DNA of 43,489 nucleotides from a virus: positions 1 through 43,489 of the IMG/VR virus record IMGVR_UViG_3300017956_000031. One strand, given 5' to 3'. The notes under the pieces are model-generated. The model had not been told where the DNA came from, ran no database searches, and saw only the letters and a program-made list of their open reading frames with translations. Below, one piece after another: positions 8,483 through 16,703 of this stretch. The first letter of the stretch is position 1. Each line of letters starts with the position of its first letter. Both the position numbers and the translations under genes were made by a program.

Positions 8483-8854
8483 ATGCACGAATTGGCAATA
8501 ATAAAACTTATATCTGGTGAAACGCTCATTTGTAAAATGTCGCTGACCAAAGATAAAAATTATGTTTTGATTGCAAATCCATTGCAACTTGCATTAAATA
8601 AAAATCAATCAAGCTCAACGGTAGTAGCTTCGAAATGGCTTGAGACAGACCAGACAGAATTCAAAGTAAAAACATGGCACATTGTTGCAGCTGCAGAACC
8701 ATCTCTTTACATTAAAGAGATATATGTTGAAAGCATGGAAGAATTGAATAACCATGAACAAGATTACAATGATGATATTGCAGAGCAAAACGAAATCGAT
8801 TATTATCTTGATAGGATGATGGTAAACAGCAATGATGATTTCAATATACATTGA
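8483..8854 (+). CDS. small acidic protein with a possible LSm-like N-terminal domain
   Basis: This 123-residue protein starts directly after the uvsW stop. The first 85 residues (IKLISGETLICKM, then a beta-rich segment) have the pattern of small Sm/Hfq-like beta-barrels and resemble the protein encoded at 24061-24354, which begins with a similar IxxSGE element. The C-terminal 35 residues are very acidic and probably disordered. In T4 a small gene (uvsW.1) also follows uvsW, but I see no clear relationship. Function is unknown; nucleic-acid binding is only an inference from the possible fold. Confidence 0.6.
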   Translation: MHELAIIKLISGETLICKMSLTKDKNYVLIANPLQLALNKNQSSSTVVASKWLETDQTEFKVKTWHIVAAAEPSLYIKEIYVESMEELNNHEQDYNDDIAEQNEIDYYLDRMMVNSNDDFNIH

Positions 8855-8856
8855 TG

Positions 8857-8885
8857 TTGCAATGTGTTGATTTTAATAGTATAAT
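8857..8885 (+). promoter_or_regulatory. sigma70-type promoter upstream of gene 55
   Basis: TTGCAA (8857-8862, four of six matching TTGACA) and a perfect TATAAT (8880-8885) with a 17-bp spacer, just after the preceding stop and 24 bases before gene 55. Early or middle transcription of the late sigma factor is expected. Confidence 0.65.
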
Positions 8886-8909
8886 ATTATATTTTGACGG
8901 AAATGAGTT

Positions 8910-9446
8910 ATGGCTAAAGCGAAAAACGAATATGTAAACAACAAAGATTTTTTAGCAGCTCTTGTTGAATACAAGAGAACGGTGACCGAGGCTGAACAAA
9001 ACAACGACCCTAGACCTCGTGTACCAAACTATATCGGTGAGTGTGTCATGAAGATCGCAACACACCTCGCACGCAGACCAAATTTTATGAACTATACGTT
9101 TAAGGATGAAATGGTAGCAGATGGTATAGAAAATTGCTTGCAATGCATAGACAACTTTGACCCGGAAAAGTCTAAGAACCCATTTGCGTATTTTACTCAG
9201 ATTATATGGTATGCGTTTCTTCGAAGAATCCAAAAAGAGAAAAAACTAATCTATACCAAATATAAAATGACTGAACAAGTCAATCTGATGAACATGACAT
9301 CAGATACACAAGAGCATGATATTGGAGTTGATTTTGGTGACAATATTAAAATGAGTGAGTGGTCGACAGAGTATATGAACAAATTTATTGAAGAGTTTGA
9401 GTCCTCGAAACGTAAAAATGTGAAGAAGCGTGAGAAAAATGTATAA
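8910..9446 (+). CDS. gp55: late-transcription sigma factor gp55
   Basis: A 178-residue protein of the T4 gp55 family (185 residues in T4). This minimal sigma factor directs host core polymerase to TATAAATA boxes, together with gp33 and the gp45 clamp. The diagnostic segment is the sigma region 2-like stretch around DGIENCLQCIDNFDPEKSKNPFAY, followed by FTQIIWYAFLRRIQKEKK. The ten late-promoter boxes annotated ahead of genes in this window would be its targets. The stop overlaps the start of gp47 by one base (TAATG). Confidence 0.95.
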   Translation: MAKAKNEYVNNKDFLAALVEYKRTVTEAEQNNDPRPRVPNYIGECVMKIATHLARRPNFMNYTFKDEMVADGIENCLQCIDNFDPEKSKNPFAYFTQIIWYAFLRRIQKEKKLIYTKYKMTEQVNLMNMTSDTQEHDIGVDFGDNIKMSEWSTEYMNKFIEEFESSKRKNVKKREKNV

Positions 9447-10504
9447 TGAAAATTGCACTTATAACGGACTTACACTTTGGTGTGAGGAATGATCATTCTG
9501 CTTTTGCAGATCATCAAGAAAAGTTCTTCGAACAAGTCTTTTTTCCATATCTTAAAGAAAATCAAATAGACACCATTGTTGATCTTGGTGACACCTTTGA
9601 TCGTAGAAAATATATTAACTTTGTATCTTTAGACAGAGCAAAGCGTATGTTTTTTGATCCTATAGATAAAAACCAATATAAGTTTCACGTGCTAGTTGGT
9701 AATCATGATTCGTTCTATAAAAACACTCTTGAAATTAATTCAATTAATCTTTTAGCAGAACATTATGACATACACATATATGACCACCCACAGGTTACTA
9801 CGTTTGATGGATTGAAGATTGTGATGCTACCATGGATATGTTCCGGTAATGAAGAGGAAGTAAAAAGTCTGTGCACGTCGACTGATGCTCAGGTATTATT
9901 TGGTCATTTAGAATTGTCAGGGTATCAAATGTACAAGGGGCAAGCTATCCATCATGGTATGTCTGATGATTGGTTAAGAAAATTTGATGTCGTATGCACT
10001 GGTCATTATCATACAAAATCAACAAGTGGAAATATAAATTATCTTGGTTGCCCGTATGAGATGACATGGTCTGATTTTGATGATCAAAAGGGATTTCATG
10101 TATTTGATACAGACACAAGAGAGTTGACTTTTATACCTAATCCATATAGAATATTCTATAAAATACATTATGACGATTCAAATAAAAATATGGAGCAAGT
10201 TGTAAATGAAAATTTTGAGCAGCTTGCTGGTTCATATGTTAAGGTTATCATTACAGAAAAAAACAATCCCTATTGGTTTGACATCTTTATTGAAAAACTA
10301 GAGAAAAGTAATCCTATACATGTTCAAGTAGTAGAAGACCATTTACATCTTGACATTGAATCGGATGATGAGATAGTGAGTGAAGCAGAAGATACGCTAA
10401 CTATACTAGGCAAGTACATTAATGGTTTAGAATCAAACGTTGATAAAATATCACTTGAAAAGACAATAAAAGATCTGTATCAAGAAGCCCTGTCTATTAC
10501 ATAA
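9446..10504 (+). CDS. gp47: recombination nuclease subunit gp47 (Mre11-like)
   Basis: This 352-residue metallophosphoesterase corresponds to T4 gp47 (339 residues). With gp46 it forms the Mre11-Rad50-like complex that resects DNA ends for recombination and degrades host DNA. Phosphoesterase motifs are in order: ITDLHFG (6-12), VDLGDTFDRRKY, VGNHDSFYKN, GHLELSG and CTGHYHTK. These supply the metal-binding Asp, His and Asn residues, and all appear intact. The gene is separated from gp46 by an inserted 2OG oxygenase gene. Confidence 0.95.
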   Translation: MKIALITDLHFGVRNDHSAFADHQEKFFEQVFFPYLKENQIDTIVDLGDTFDRRKYINFVSLDRAKRMFFDPIDKNQYKFHVLVGNHDSFYKNTLEINSINLLAEHYDIHIYDHPQVTTFDGLKIVMLPWICSGNEEEVKSLCTSTDAQVLFGHLELSGYQMYKGQAIHHGMSDDWLRKFDVVCTGHYHTKSTSGNINYLGCPYEMTWSDFDDQKGFHVFDTDTRELTFIPNPYRIFYKIHYDDSNKNMEQVVNENFEQLAGSYVKVIITEKNNPYWFDIFIEKLEKSNPIHVQVVEDHLHLDIESDDEIVSEAEDTLTILGKYINGLESNVDKISLEKTIKDLYQEALSIT

Positions 10505-10506
10505 TT

Positions 10507-11118
10507 ATGCAAGTAGAATACACACCGATATCTGAGGAGGCATTGCTCTGTGCAGAACTCCCGATTGATAACAACCGACTTTACAACGAATGTTGTCATA
10601 TTAAAGACACACATGAAGGAGTAGTACATTCCAACGTAGGTGGTTATCAAAGCCCTGGTTTGTTCAGAGAAACAGTGACTGACTATCCTGTTCTTTGTGA
10701 ACTCATTGATAGTATTCAAAATATAATTGATACATATGTGAACAAGTTTACATATCAATCACCAAGAAGAGTGAAGATAGGTAACTTTTGGTTAAACTTT
10801 AATGATCAATACAACACCAATGATTATCATACACATCCGCATAGTGTGTTTTCAGGTGCTTACTATATAAAGGCTTCACCAAATGCAGGAACCATCAACT
10901 TTCATAGGACGCACTTAATTGCTGATACTGAATGGGGTTATTTCTTTGATGGCTCTTCTGCTCATAAAGAATTAATCAATATGTATTCTCATCGAATAGA
11001 ACCATCTCCTGGAAGACTAGTTTTATTTCCAAGCTACTACCCTCACAGTGTATCACCCAACATGAGCGGAGATATGAGGTTAAGTCTGTCTTTCAATTCT
11101 CAGGCAGTTTTCTCATAA
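10507..11118 (+). CDS. 2OG-Fe(II) oxygenase of the phage/cyanobacterial type (2OG-FeII_Oxy_5-like)
   Basis: A 203-residue protein with the pattern of a common marine-phage oxygenase family. There is a conserved NFWLNFND strand, HTHPHSVFSGAYYI (residues 108-121, iron-binding region), then GRLVLFPSYYPHSVSP with distal His180 and MRLSLSFN with Arg191, a candidate 2-oxoglutarate anchor. It sits exactly between gp47 and gp46, two bases after the gp47 stop and overlapping the gp46 start (TAATG), so it is cotranslated with the recombination nuclease. The substrate is unknown. It differs from the PKHD-type oxygenase at 22107 and the HxD enzyme at 1072. Confidence 0.8.
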   Translation: MQVEYTPISEEALLCAELPIDNNRLYNECCHIKDTHEGVVHSNVGGYQSPGLFRETVTDYPVLCELIDSIQNIIDTYVNKFTYQSPRRVKIGNFWLNFNDQYNTNDYHTHPHSVFSGAYYIKASPNAGTINFHRTHLIADTEWGYFFDGSSAHKELINMYSHRIEPSPGRLVLFPSYYPHSVSPNMSGDMRLSLSFNSQAVFS

Positions 11119-12838
11119 TGATTATCTTTAAATATATAAGATGGAAGAATTTTCTATCTACGGGTAATACGTGGACAGAAGTAAACTTGCATAAAAATAA
11201 ATCTTCGCTCATAGTTGGTGAAAACGGGGCGGGTAAGTCTACTATTCTCGATGCTTTGTCGTATTCGTTATATGCAAAACCATTTCGAAAAATTAACAAG
11301 AATCAGTTGATTAATAGCATTAATGGTAAAGGTGCTGAAGTTGAGGTTGAGTTTAGTATAGCTAACAACAACTACAAAATAATCCGAGGAATAAAAAAAT
11401 ACGGTTCACCTAAGTTTGAAGTTTATAGAAATGATGAGCTTATAAATCAAGACGCCTCAGCTCGAGATTATCAGGACGTGGTTGAAAAAAATATACTGAA
11501 GCTCAATCACAAATCTTTCAGTCAGATTGTTGTTCTAGGTAGCAGTACGTTCGTTCCCTTCATGCAACTATCATCACAACACAGACGAGAAGTGATTGAA
11601 GATTTGCTTGACATACAGATATTTTCAACAATGAACACGTTGCTGAAAGAGAAAGCGGCCGCGAACAAAAATAAATTAATGGATATTGATTATGCTATCA
11701 ATTTAGCTGAAGAAAAAATATCTATGCAAGAAAATTACATTTCTCAGTTAAAACAGAATAACGAAAAAAGAATTAATGACGGTAAGATAAAAATAGCTAA
11801 AGCTGAAAAAGAGAAAAAAACATATTCAAATCAAATAGTTACATTGCAAGAAAATATTAGCAGTTACAGAATGACAAAGCAGACATAGACAAAATAAAAA
11901 CCAAGAAGAAAAAGCTCGAGCAATTCGAATATAAAATGCAAGATAAAATATCTAAATTGTCTCAAGAGATAACATTCTACGGTGACCACGATGATTGCCC
12001 TACATGTAAGCAAAATATAGACGAAGATTTCAAATGTGACATTATAGAAAAAAAACAAAAGGTGCTTAATGAAACTAATGATGGTTTTGCACAGCTTAAA
12101 GAAGAGTATGAAAAAGTAGAAAGCAGACTTGTTACTATACAAGGTATCATAGATCAGATAAACGATTTACAGGCCGACATTACATCACACAACTCACAAA
12201 TAAATGCATTGAATCAATTGATTGATTCTATTAACGAAGATATTCAATCACTTAATGTACCAAAGCAATCAAATGCTGAAACTGATAAGCTGAAAGAACT
12301 TACTAAAGAACTCAAATCTAATCACGAAGAAAAGGAGACGTTGACAAACGACAAAAGCGTTCTCGACGTTGCTTCATTAATTCTAAAAGACAGTGGAATT
12401 AAAACAAGAATCATAAAGCAGTATGTTCCAATCATGAACAAGTTGGTAAACAAATATCTAGCTTCTATGGATTTCTTTGTTCAGTTCGAACTTGATGAAA
12501 ATTTTAACGAGACAATCAAGTCAAGATATAGGGACGAGTTTAGTTATGCTTCCTTTTCTGAAGGAGAAAAAATGCGTATCGATTTAGCTCTTCTTTTTAC
12601 TTGGCGCGCCATTGCTAAGTTAAGGAACAGTGCAAGTACCAATCTGTTGATTATGGATGAAGTGTTTGATTCATCGTTAGATACAACTGGAACCGAAGAG
12701 TTCTTGAAGATTCTAAATGACTTGACTTCTGACGCAAACATCTTTATAATATCCCATAAAGGTGACCAATTGATGGACAAGTTCCATAACACTATACGTT
12801 TTGAGAAAGTGAAGAACTTTAGTAGGATAGCAGCATGA
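11118..12838 (+). CDS. gp46: recombination ATPase gp46 (Rad50/SMC-like), frame broken by an apparent 1-base deletion
   Basis: gp46 is the ATPase partner of gp47. The first frame (11118-11888) carries the N-terminal region with Walker A GENGAGKST. The second part, in the -1 frame to 12838, has the zinc-hook CPTCKQ in the coiled coil, the ABC signature FSEGEKMRIDL, and Walker B LLIMDEVFD. Restoring one A in ACAGAATGAC near 11868-11872 would join the frames across the first coiled-coil arm and give about 573 residues, close to T4 gp46 (560). Every ATPase motif is intact on either side, so the break is most likely a sequencing error in a short A run, as in gene 22. The stop overlaps the deformylase start by four bases (ATGA). 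Confidence 0.88.
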
Positions 12839-13371
12839 TTTATGATCTTGTAAAATCCGATGATAAGATACTGAGAGATAGTGGATTACGATTTGATTTT
12901 GAAAATCCTCCTGCTGATCCAGTTGAGTTAGCCACAAACTTGAAAGAATCAATGATAGCCCATAGAGGCCTCGGATTGTCTGCTTGTCAAGTTGGACTAC
13001 CTTGGAGAGTATTTGTTGCTGGGGACCCCAACGATCCTGATAACATCAAAGTGTTCTTCAATCCCAATATTGTTTCAACGTCAGAAAATATAGTTTTAAT
13101 GGAGGAAGGTTGTCTCTCCTATCCTGGACTTTTTATAAAAGTGAAACGGCCTGACTCAATAAGAATACGGTATGCTGGTTCTAATGGTAATATAACTACC
13201 GATGTGTTTGATGGCATACCTGCCAGAGTAATACAACATGAGTACGATCATATGGACGGTATTGTATTTAAGAATCGTTCTACTAAATTTCATTACGAGC
13301 AAGCTGTGAGACAAAAGAAAAGATTAGATAAGAAGAGGAAACTCAATGAGCAAAGGGTACGCGTTCTCTGA
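12835..13371 (+). CDS. def: peptide deformylase
   Basis: This 178-residue enzyme removes the N-formyl group from new proteins. All three motifs are present: GLGLSACQ (45-52, motif 1), EGCLS (91-95, with metal ligand Cys93) and HEYDH (135-139, with two His ligands and the catalytic Glu). Phage-encoded deformylases are frequent in marine T4-like phages and are thought to sustain protein maturation late in infection. The C-terminus is basic and overlaps queE by 26 bases. A role linked to the formyltransferase-like gene further downstream is conceivable but speculative, since deformylases act on peptides. Confidence 0.94.
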   Translation: MIYDLVKSDDKILRDSGLRFDFENPPADPVELATNLKESMIAHRGLGLSACQVGLPWRVFVAGDPNDPDNIKVFFNPNIVSTSENIVLMEEGCLSYPGLFIKVKRPDSIRIRYAGSNGNITTDVFDGIPARVIQHEYDHMDGIVFKNRSTKFHYEQAVRQKKRLDKKRKLNEQRVRVL

Positions 13372-14290
13372 AACGTTTTATTCAGTACAAGGTGAAGGTT
13401 TTTATACCGGAGTCCCATCAGTGTGGCTTCGGTTTTTTCTTTGCAATTTACAGTGCGATGGCTTTGGTCAAGAAGATCCGACTAACCCAGAAACGTATGA
13501 ATTACCTTACAAAGATTTTGATCCTATAGATGTAAAGAACGTCACTGATCTTCCTGTGTGGGAGAAAGGCTGTGATAGCTCGTACTCATGGTCGAAGAAG
13601 TTCAAGCATCTTCAAAAGAAGCAGACACCAGAAGAGATTGTTGAAACTCTTAGACGTGAAATGGTCAATGCGTATAACCCAGATGGGGATTTCAATCATC
13701 CTGTTTCACGGGCATCGGTACATCTTGTTTACACGGGTGGGGAGTCGTTGATGAAACATGCACAAGAAGCAGCTGTAGAGATTAACGCTGTGTATAAGAC
13801 CAAAGGAAATCATGAACGACCATGGCACACAACTTGGGAAACAAACGGTACGCAACCATTGACTGAACAGTTCATCAGGACATTTGGTAACAGAGGTCTA
13901 TATGGTGGTGAGCTGTTCTTCTCTTGTAGCCCTAAGTTGTTTACTGTATCAGGAGAAAAACCTAAGAAAGCAATACGTCCAGATATTGTTTCACAATACA
14001 ATGACCTTGGCATGACAGTGCGGGAAAGGTCAACAACATCAAGGGCCCCTGCCGGGCAGCTAAAGTTTGTTCTAGGTCCTAAGCCAGAGCAATGGGAAGA
14101 GCTTGACGAGGTGGTTCATCAATTTAGACAAGCGGGTGTAGACTGGCCTGTATGGATCATGCCTGTTGGTGCTACTGTAGAAGGTCAAAAGTTAGTTGAT
14201 GGTGATGTTGCTAACATGGCTCAAGAGAGAGGGTTTAATGTATCTGCAAGAGTGCATACCTATCTCTGGGGCAATGTGATTGGAGTATAA
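13346..14290 (+). CDS. queE: 7-carboxy-7-deazaguanine synthase QueE with an inserted loop in the cluster motif
   Basis: A radical SAM enzyme converting 6-carboxytetrahydropterin to 7-carboxy-7-deazaguanine, the third step to preQ0. The N-terminus has the QueE hallmark ETFYSVQGEGFYTGVPSVWLR. The three likely 4Fe-4S cysteines are Cys33, Cys37 and Cys76, where Cys76 lies in CDSSYSW, equivalent to the usual CDTxYTW. In most family members these form CxxxCxxC, so about 36 extra residues separate the second and third cysteines here. The YTGGE motif binds SAM. At 314 residues the protein is longer than typical QueE (about 200-250). The gene overlaps def, and queD follows after one base. Insertions in this loop are known in the family, so activity is plausible. 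Confidence 0.9.
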   Translation: MSKGYAFSETFYSVQGEGFYTGVPSVWLRFFLCNLQCDGFGQEDPTNPETYELPYKDFDPIDVKNVTDLPVWEKGCDSSYSWSKKFKHLQKKQTPEEIVETLRREMVNAYNPDGDFNHPVSRASVHLVYTGGESLMKHAQEAAVEINAVYKTKGNHERPWHTTWETNGTQPLTEQFIRTFGNRGLYGGELFFSCSPKLFTVSGEKPKKAIRPDIVSQYNDLGMTVRERSTTSRAPAGQLKFVLGPKPEQWEELDEVVHQFRQAGVDWPVWIMPVGATVEGQKLVDGDVANMAQERGFNVSARVHTYLWGNVIGV

Positions 14291-14291
14291 T

Positions 14292-14858
14292 ATGAAACTA
14301 AAATGTACAAAGTCTTATTACAATTTACCTGTAGCACATATGCAGTGGTTTGATACTGATGAGACAAGAGAACCACTAACAGGGCCCTGTTCTAAATGGC
14401 ATGGTTATGATAGATCGGTTCATTTTGAATTCGCTGGTGAAGCAGATGAACACGGGTGGATTGTTGGCTTTGGTGACTTGAAGCCTCTAAAGCAATTTTT
14501 AGAATACTACTTTGATCATACAGCTCTAGCAGGAGCTGATGATCCGAGACTAGATAAGATATACGAAGCGTATACTAATGGTCTCGTTGATCTTAGAGTC
14601 CTGCCTTACGGTGTTTCTATGGAAATGAGTGCTGTATTTATTTGGGAACAAGTTAACCCTTGGATCTATATGATTACAGATGGACGTTCTTATGTATCAA
14701 GAGTTGAATGTCGCGAGCATGAAAAAAATTCTGCTTTCATTGAAATAGAAGAAAAGATCGCTCGAAAGCAAGGTAAAAACTCAGAGCAACTTCTCACTAT
14801 GAGACCTAATTGGAATGAGTTTGTACCGCCGCGTGATATACTTAAAAAGTATAGCTAG
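14292..14858 (+). CDS. queD: QueD-like 6-carboxytetrahydropterin synthase with divergent zinc site
   Basis: A 188-residue member of the 6-pyruvoyl-tetrahydropterin synthase fold, expected to convert 7,8-dihydroneopterin triphosphate into 6-carboxytetrahydropterin. The start at 14292 is chosen because GGAG lies just upstream and QueE stops at 14290. Recognisable elements are His16 (PVAHMQW, first zinc ligand), Cys33 (GPCSKWHG, catalytic cysteine position), His37, GWIVGFGDLK (usually GWxxDFxxLK) and FDHTAL. The usual HGH is HGY here, so one of three zinc His ligands is replaced by Tyr39. It is also longer than typical QueD (about 120). The assignment rests on this pattern plus direct adjacency to queE. 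A zinc site completed by another residue, or an altered reaction, is possible. Confidence 0.78.
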   Translation: MKLKCTKSYYNLPVAHMQWFDTDETREPLTGPCSKWHGYDRSVHFEFAGEADEHGWIVGFGDLKPLKQFLEYYFDHTALAGADDPRLDKIYEAYTNGLVDLRVLPYGVSMEMSAVFIWEQVNPWIYMITDGRSYVSRVECREHEKNSAFIEIEEKIARKQGKNSEQLLTMRPNWNEFVPPRDILKKYS

Positions 14859-14891
14859 TCGCGAAATCTTAAAAATTATATATACCTGTGT

Positions 14892-14912
14892 CTGACGGGA
14901 GATCCCTGTCAG
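14892..14912 (+). other. hairpin in the leader of two small genes
   Basis: CTGACGGG pairs with CCC-GTCAG (one bulged T) around an AGAT loop. No T-tract follows, so it is not a standard terminator. It lies in the 88-base gap between queD and the small gene at 14947 and may stabilise or regulate that message. The rest of the gap is AT-rich with no other visible signal. Confidence 0.5.
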
Positions 14913-14946
14913 CGCATTCAACAATCTATCCCAAAAGGAGAAAAAA

Positions 14947-15048
14947 ATGTCTAAGTCAGAGACAGCATATGCTATTGTCCAATCACTAGTGATAACAGGT
15001 TTTATCTTTATGTTTCCAGCAGCTGTTGTATATTTATCACTAGTGTAA
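14947..15048 (+). CDS. 33-residue single-span membrane peptide
   Basis: A small gene with an excellent ribosome binding site (AAAAGGAG, 7 bases before ATG). The product starts MSKSETAYAIVQS and continues with one hydrophobic stretch, VITGFIFMFPAAVVYLSL, to its end, so it is a short charged head with one transmembrane helix. Its stop overlaps the start of the next small gene (TAATG). I do not recognise the family. It lies inside the 7-deazaguanine island between queD and folE. A lysis-related, membrane-anchoring or transport-associated function cannot be told apart from sequence. Confidence 0.6.
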   Translation: MSKSETAYAIVQSLVITGFIFMFPAAVVYLSLV

Positions 15049-15185
15049 TGAAAAATTTTTTATTGTTTTATATATTGTTTTGCGTACATCTTTACGTTGA
15101 TCAAGGCTCTATGATCAGAGCTAAGATATCCCGGCAACAAGAACAAGTAAGTTATGTTCGATTGGGGTTGACTATATCGGCATGA
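15048..15185 (+). CDS. 45-residue protein with hydrophobic N-terminus
   Basis: The ATG overlaps the stop of the preceding 33-residue gene, suggesting translational coupling. The product begins MKNFLLFYILFCVHLYV, a signal-peptide-like or membrane-anchor segment, followed by a polar region containing RAKISRQQEQVS. Its 3' end overlaps the -35 element of the folE promoter. No homology is recognised. The gene is supported mainly by its coupled start and coherent composition, so confidence is moderate. Confidence 0.4.
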   Translation: MKNFLLFYILFCVHLYVDQGSMIRAKISRQQEQVSYVRLGLTISA

Positions 15186-15196
15186 TCTTATATAAT
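15168..15196 (+). promoter_or_regulatory. sigma70-type promoter for the folE-dpdA operon
   Basis: TTGACT (15168-15173) and a perfect TATAAT (15191-15196) with a 17-bp spacer, 29 bases before folE. It would drive the run folE, dpdA, the formyltransferase gene, DUF3310 and queF early in infection. Confidence 0.8.
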
Positions 15197-15225
15197 AATT
15201 AAATAATATAAAGTGAAGGTATATT

Positions 15226-15909
15226 ATGATTTCTAAAGTGATTAAGAAACGTATTGACGATGCTAATGCTCGCTACTGGGCCGGTGATAATGTCTCTGAA
15301 TTCATCTATGATGAAAAAGAGAAACAATTACTTATAGATGAAGCTACAGAAAAGTTTGAAGCTGTTTTAGATTCATTGCTTATCGATAGACACAATGATC
15401 CTAACTCACAAGGTACAGGTCGACGTCTAGCGAAGATGTACATCAATGAAATTATGTCTGGTCGGTATAACCCTCGACCTACAGCAACCGCTTTTCCGAA
15501 TGATTCAGAAGATCGCTATGCAGGAATGCTTGTAGTACGATCTGAACTTAAGTCTATGTGTTCACATCATCACCAACCAGTAGCCGGTGTAGCGTATATT
15601 GGTATCATTCCAAGTAATAAAGTTATCGGTCTATCCAAGTATACTCGTATAGCTCAATGGTGTGCCCGTCGTGGTACGCTACAAGAAGAGCTTTGTAATG
15701 ATATTGCTCGTGAGATAATGCAAGCTACGGAAAGCGAGAATGTTGCAGTTTATATCCAAGCTACTCATGGTTGTTGTGAGAATAGAGGTATTAGTGCTCA
15801 TAGTTCTTTAACTCAAACGACAGTACTTAACGGGGAATTTAATGACCCAGGGGTCAAGAAAGAGTTTTTTGATAATATTAAGCTACAGCAGGAATTTGCA
15901 CCGAGATGA
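15226..15909 (+). CDS. folE: GTP cyclohydrolase I (FolE)
   Basis: A 227-residue enzyme opening GTP to 7,8-dihydroneopterin triphosphate, the first step of both folate and 7-deazaguanine synthesis. Family signatures are complete: the zinc ligand region MCSHHHQP (Cys112, His114, His115), YIGIIPSNKVIGLSKYTRI, and ATHGCCENRGI with the second zinc cysteine at 183/184. With queD, queE, queC and queF in the same window, its job is almost certainly to feed preQ0/preQ1 production. A GTP cyclohydrolase could also supply folate for the formyl donor of the nearby formyltransferase. The stop overlaps the dpdA start (ATGA). Confidence 0.95.
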   Translation: MISKVIKKRIDDANARYWAGDNVSEFIYDEKEKQLLIDEATEKFEAVLDSLLIDRHNDPNSQGTGRRLAKMYINEIMSGRYNPRPTATAFPNDSEDRYAGMLVVRSELKSMCSHHHQPVAGVAYIGIIPSNKVIGLSKYTRIAQWCARRGTLQEELCNDIAREIMQATESENVAVYIQATHGCCENRGISAHSSLTQTTVLNGEFNDPGVKKEFFDNIKLQQEFAPR

Positions 15910-16703
15910 GAATAGCTCACGAAGCCCCGTTAAGTATTATTAGAGAAGTACAAAAGGTAACAGACTACGATTATGCTCTTGTGCATTTATTTGACGAGAG
16001 TGAAGAGTATTATAACTTTTTTAAAGAAGCAGTATCAAAAGGAAGATACGTTATTTTAGATAATAGTATTTTTGAGCTTGGTACTGCGTTCGATATGAGT
16101 AAATTTGCAAGCTATGTAAATAAACTCAAGCCTTCAGCATACATTATTCCTGATGCTTTAGAAGACAAAGATAAAACTATCGCTAACTTTGAGCTTTGGA
16201 TGAAAAACTACGGTGATCTTCCAGGTAAAAAGATAGGTGTGGTGCAAGGTAAGACGTATGAAGAAGTCGTAGAATGTTATAACTACATAAAAGAGTATGC
16301 TGATGTTATTGCTATCTCTTTCGACTATAACTTCTATGAAAAACAATTTCCAAATGAAAAGACTAAGTACCATTCTTGGATGCTAGGCAGGCAAGATATG
16401 TTATGGAATATGCTTCAAGGTGGAATTATAGATAAGACAAAACCACATCACTTACTAGGTGCTGGTTTACCTCAAGAATTTGCCATATATAGACACTGGG
16501 ACTGGATCGATACTATCGATACTTCTAACCCTGTTGTTCATGGTATGAAAGGTATTAGATATCTACCACTTGACTTTGGTCTGCACGGTTTAGAAGACAA
16601 AGAGTCAACTAAATTATTTACTTTATTAGACGAACAAGTGTATAACATGGACGATATATTCTATAATATACGTATGTTTAAAATGAATTTAATGGTCGCG
16701 TAA
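15906..16703 (+). CDS. dpdA: DpdA-like DNA guanine transglycosylase
   Basis: A 265-residue protein with the layout of the tRNA-guanine transglycosylase/DpdA superfamily, which swaps a guanine base for a 7-deazaguanine. Asp52 in ILDNSIFELG matches the first catalytic Asp region. VVQGK (Gln114) matches the substrate-binding VQGG segment. LLGAGLPQEF (184-192) corresponds to LMGVGxPxD, and Asp205 in IDTSNPVVHG aligns with the nucleophile Asp of TGT. No zinc-binding CxCxxC is present, unlike tRNA TGTs, and the protein is short, as in viral DpdAs. It lies between folE and a formyltransferase-like gene, overlapping both. That context supports DNA rather than tRNA as substrate, but only experiment can decide. 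The DpdA subfamily cannot be settled from this sequence alone. Confidence 0.85.
   Translation: MRIAHEAPLSIIREVQKVTDYDYALVHLFDESEEYYNFFKEAVSKGRYVILDNSIFELGTAFDMSKFASYVNKLKPSAYIIPDALEDKDKTIANFELWMKNYGDLPGKKIGVVQGKTYEEVVECYNYIKEYADVIAISFDYNFYEKQFPNEKTKYHSWMLGRQDMLWNMLQGGIIDKTKPHHLLGAGLPQEFAIYRHWDWIDTIDTSNPVVHGMKGIRYLPLDFGLHGLEDKESTKLFTLLDEQVYNMDDIFYNIRMFKMNLMVA

Noticed and set aside
8867-8885. TTGATT at 8867 as the -35 for gene 55
   Set aside because: It is only 7 bp from the TATAAT. The TTGCAA at 8857 has the proper 17-bp distance.
14859-14946. tRNA gene between queD and the small membrane genes
   Set aside because: The hairpin is isolated; no cloverleaf, T-loop GTTCNANNC or CCA-proximal pairing could be found. 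No tRNA was recognised anywhere in the window.
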